From NCBI GenBank assembly GCA_002049885.1, contig MVCS01000098.1, positions 1 to 9,717 on the forward strand: 9,717 nt of DNA. Reading direction: 5' to 3'. This document shows positions 8,216 to 9,717 of this stretch, piece by piece. Within the stretch, counting starts at the first letter, position 1, and each line of letters begins with the position of its first letter. The notes below the pieces were generated by a model, which was given only the letters and a program-made list of their open reading frames with translations, was not told the origin of the DNA and ran no database searches. The DNA comes from Planctomycetales bacterium 4484_123. GTDB taxonomy: Bacteria > Planctomycetota > Phycisphaerae > SM23-33. Position numbers and translations under genes: made by a program.

Positions 8216-9143
8216 GTGGCGGCGACCACATCCTGCTGGCCCACGGCGGGGGCGGCCAACTGACCGCCGAGCTCATCCAACAGGTCATCCTGCCGGCGCT
8301 GGGGCCGGCCTGCCCACAGCAGCCCGCCCGGCTGACCGACTCGGCCCAGGTGGACCTGGCCGGCGGGCCGGTGGTCTTCACCACCGACAGCGGGCCGTCA
8401 GCCTGGCGTTGGTGCTGGAAGAGGGCCTGGAAATCGAGCTGCTGAGGCGGGTGCTGGTCTCGGCCGGACGCGCCGCACACGCCGCCGGCGTGACCATCGC
8501 CACCGGTGACACCAAAGTGGTCGAGCGCGGCGCCGCCGACGGCATGGTGGTCAACACGGCCGGGGTGGGCACGCCCCTGGAAGGGGCCGAACTGGGCTTC
8601 GATCGCATCGCCCCCGGCGACCGCATCATCCTCACCGGCCCGCTGGGCGAGCATGGCATGGCCGTGATGAGCCGGCGGGAAGGGTTGGGCATCTCGGCCG
8701 AACTGGCCAGCGACTGCGCCGCCATCCACGAGCTGAGCGCCGCCCTGGTCGGGGAGCTTGGCCCGGACGTGCACTTCATGCGCGACCCCACCCGCGGGGG
8801 CCTGGCCGCCACGCTGGCCGAGACCGCCGCCGGCGCCGGCTGTGACATCGAAATCACCGAGACCGCCATCCCCGTCAACCCCACCGCCCAGGCCGTCGCC
8901 GAGATGCTGGGCCTGGACTTGCTGGCCGCTGCCAACGAGGGCAAGCTCGTGGCGGTGGTCGCCCCCGAGGCCGCCGAGCGGGCGGTGAGTGTCCTGGCCA
9001 CATTCCCCCTGGCCCGTCGAGCCGCGGCCATCGGCCAGGTCACCCGTCGCAGCGACTATCCCCTGGTGGAGATGCTCACCCGCGCCGGCGGCCGGCGCGT
9101 GGTGCAGATGCCCTACGGCGAGGAACTGCCAAGAATCTGCTGA
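8212..9143 (+). CDS. hypE: HypE, carbamoyl dehydratase making the cyanide ligands (interrupted near 8391)
   Basis: HypE dehydrates the thiocarboxamide that HypF forms on its last Cys, giving a thiocyanate that is passed to HypC-HypD. The N-terminal frame gives LLAHGGGGQLTAELI and VVFTTDS (to residue 60), then reads into nonsense and stops at 8445. From 8391 the 0 mod 3 frame continues the protein: RAVSLALVLEEG, TGDTKVVERG (8502-8531), EHGMAVMSRREGLG, MRDPTRGGLAATLAE, NEGKLVAVV and the terminal PRIC, whose last Cys is the carbamoylation site. The pieces total about 310 residues, against about 340 for the family. The missing stretch corresponds to the PGG-D-I-G / GTVNDLA segment of the PurM/AIRS fold. 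As written no working protein could be made, although every other family motif is preserved. The start is fixed by the ATGA overlap with hypD. Confidence 0.94.
8390..8391 (+). other. Junction with missing sequence and frame change in hypE
   Basis: TTDS (ending at 8391) is followed, in another frame, by RAVSLALVLEEG. In the family some 30-35 residues, including the conserved GTVNDLA motif, separate these blocks. About 100 nt, not a multiple of three, are therefore missing. Confidence 0.8.
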
Positions 9144-9174
9144 CCCGGCGTGCCACCTCCGGGCGGTCGCGGCG

Positions 9175-9203
9175 GTGACATCGACGGCCGGAGTTGGTAC
9201 ACT
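9175..9203 (+). promoter_or_regulatory. Candidate purB promoter giving an almost leaderless transcript
   Basis: GTGACA (9175-9180, 5 of 6 to TTGACA) and TACACT (9198-9203, 4 of 6 to TATAAT) are separated by exactly 17 bp. The expected start of transcription is near 9210, three bases before the purB ATG at 9213. No Shine-Dalgarno sequence precedes this ATG, which fits a leaderless or near-leaderless mRNA. Confidence 0.45.
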
Positions 9204-9212
9204 CACCCGGCC

Positions 9213-9717
9213 ATGGGCAGCGAGCACCTGCAATACGAAAGTCCCCTGTGCGGTCGGTATGCCTCCGGGGCGATGAAGCGGCTGTGGGGCCCGCAGCGGA
9301 AGTTCTCGACGTGGCGGAGGCTGTGGCTGGCGCTGGCCGAGGCCCAGCAGGAGCTGGGGCTGGACATCACCGACGAGCAGCTCCAGCAGATGCGGGAGCA
9401 CCTGGACGACATCGACTTCGCCGCAGCCGCCGAGTACGAGAAGCAGTTCCGCCACGACGTGGTGGCCCACATCCACGCCTTCGGCGACGTCGCCCCGCGC
9501 GCCCGGCCCATCATCCACTTAGGCGCCACCAGCCAGTTCGTCGGCTGCCCATCATCCACTTAGGCGCCACCAGCCAGTTCGTCGGCTGCAACACGGACCT
9601 CATCCTCATCCGCGAGGCCCTGGGCATGCTGACGGTGTACCTGGCCAACATCATCGACCGCCTGGGCGACTTCGCCGCCCGCTACCGCGAGCTGCCGTGC
9701 CTGGGCTTCACCCACTA
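9213..9717 (+). CDS. purB: Adenylosuccinate lyase, N-terminal part (frame broken by a duplication, runs off the right edge)
   Basis: PurB cleaves SAICAR and adenylosuccinate, releasing fumarate, in purine synthesis. The N-terminus resembles the animal ADSL type more than the short Bacillus type: YESPLCGRYAS, KFSTWRRLWLALAEAQQELG, ITDEQLQQM, IDFAAAAEYEKQFRHDVVAHIHAFG and IIHLGATSQFV. The frame is open from 9213 to about 9548, then breaks in a 43-nt direct repeat and stops at 9563. If one 41-nt period is removed, the protein continues as CNTDLILIREALGMLTVYLA and GDFAARYRELPCLGFTHY, the expected family sequence, to the edge. The start is the first ATG before the conserved block; it lacks a Shine-Dalgarno site. 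It lies 69 nt after hypE with its own promoter candidate, so it is probably a separate unit. Confidence 0.93.
9506..9589. repeat. 43-nt direct repeat, 41-nt period, inside purB
   Basis: Positions 9506-9548 and 9547-9589 are identical, overlapping by two bases, beginning GCCCATCATCCACTTAGG. A 41-nt insertion shifts the purB frame by two. Collapsing one copy restores the conserved GATS-x-x-x-x-x-NTDL sequence exactly, so the second copy is an addition and not part of the gene. Confidence 0.97.

Noticed and set aside
8380..8405. Programmed ribosomal frameshifting in hypE (or at the similar hypF and CotH breaks)
   Set aside because: No slippery heptamer or following structure is visible, and conserved sequence is missing at each site, which frameshifting cannot explain.
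9144..9163. Hairpin CCCGG...CCGGG after hypE as a terminator
   Set aside because: Short stem with mismatches and no T-run follows; weak even for GC-rich DNA.
8064..9518. 484-codon open frame on the minus strand across hypE and purB
   Set aside because: Covers two recognised genes, composition typical of an antisense shadow, no known domain.

Overview
The window is GC-rich, gene-dense bacterial DNA. The best clue to the organism is the large minus-strand protein. It begins with an LEPR-type motif (LEPRVLLSG) and joins lamin-tail, chitobiase-C-terminal-like, CotH-kinase and concanavalin-like domains. That combination is typical of Planctomycetota, especially Phycisphaerae-like metagenome genomes. 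This assignment is inferred from family knowledge, not from a search.

Layout. On the minus strand, from about 4406 down past the left edge, lies one very long gene for an exported CotH-kinase/lamin-tail protein. Its reading frame is broken near 984/985. A 187-bp divergent intergenic region (4407-4593) holds a plausible promoter for each direction. On the plus strand follows a compact hydrogenase-maturation operon, hypF-hypC-hypD-hypE (4594-9143). The hypC/hypD and hypD/hypE junctions are ATGA overlaps. After a 69-bp gap with a well-spaced promoter candidate comes the 5' part of purB (adenylosuccinate lyase), which runs off the right edge.

How the genes work together. HypF and HypE make the cyanide ligands from carbamoyl phosphate. 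HypC and HypD carry the iron and assemble the Fe(CN)2CO unit of [NiFe]-hydrogenase. The nickel-insertion genes hypA and hypB and the hydrogenase itself are not in the window and are expected elsewhere. purB is a purine-biosynthesis gene and probably a separate transcription unit.

Main caution. Four of the six genes are interrupted. The CotH gene, hypF and hypE each change frame where family-conserved sequence is missing. purB is broken by a 43-nt direct repeat with a 41-nt period. Because purB is normally a core gene and its repeat looks like an unmerged contig overlap, I think these are mainly assembly scars rather than real gene decay. Only hypC and hypD are fully intact. I found no CRISPR array, RNA gene, mobile element or clearly new system. 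Every stretch longer than 300 bases is accounted for by a gene.
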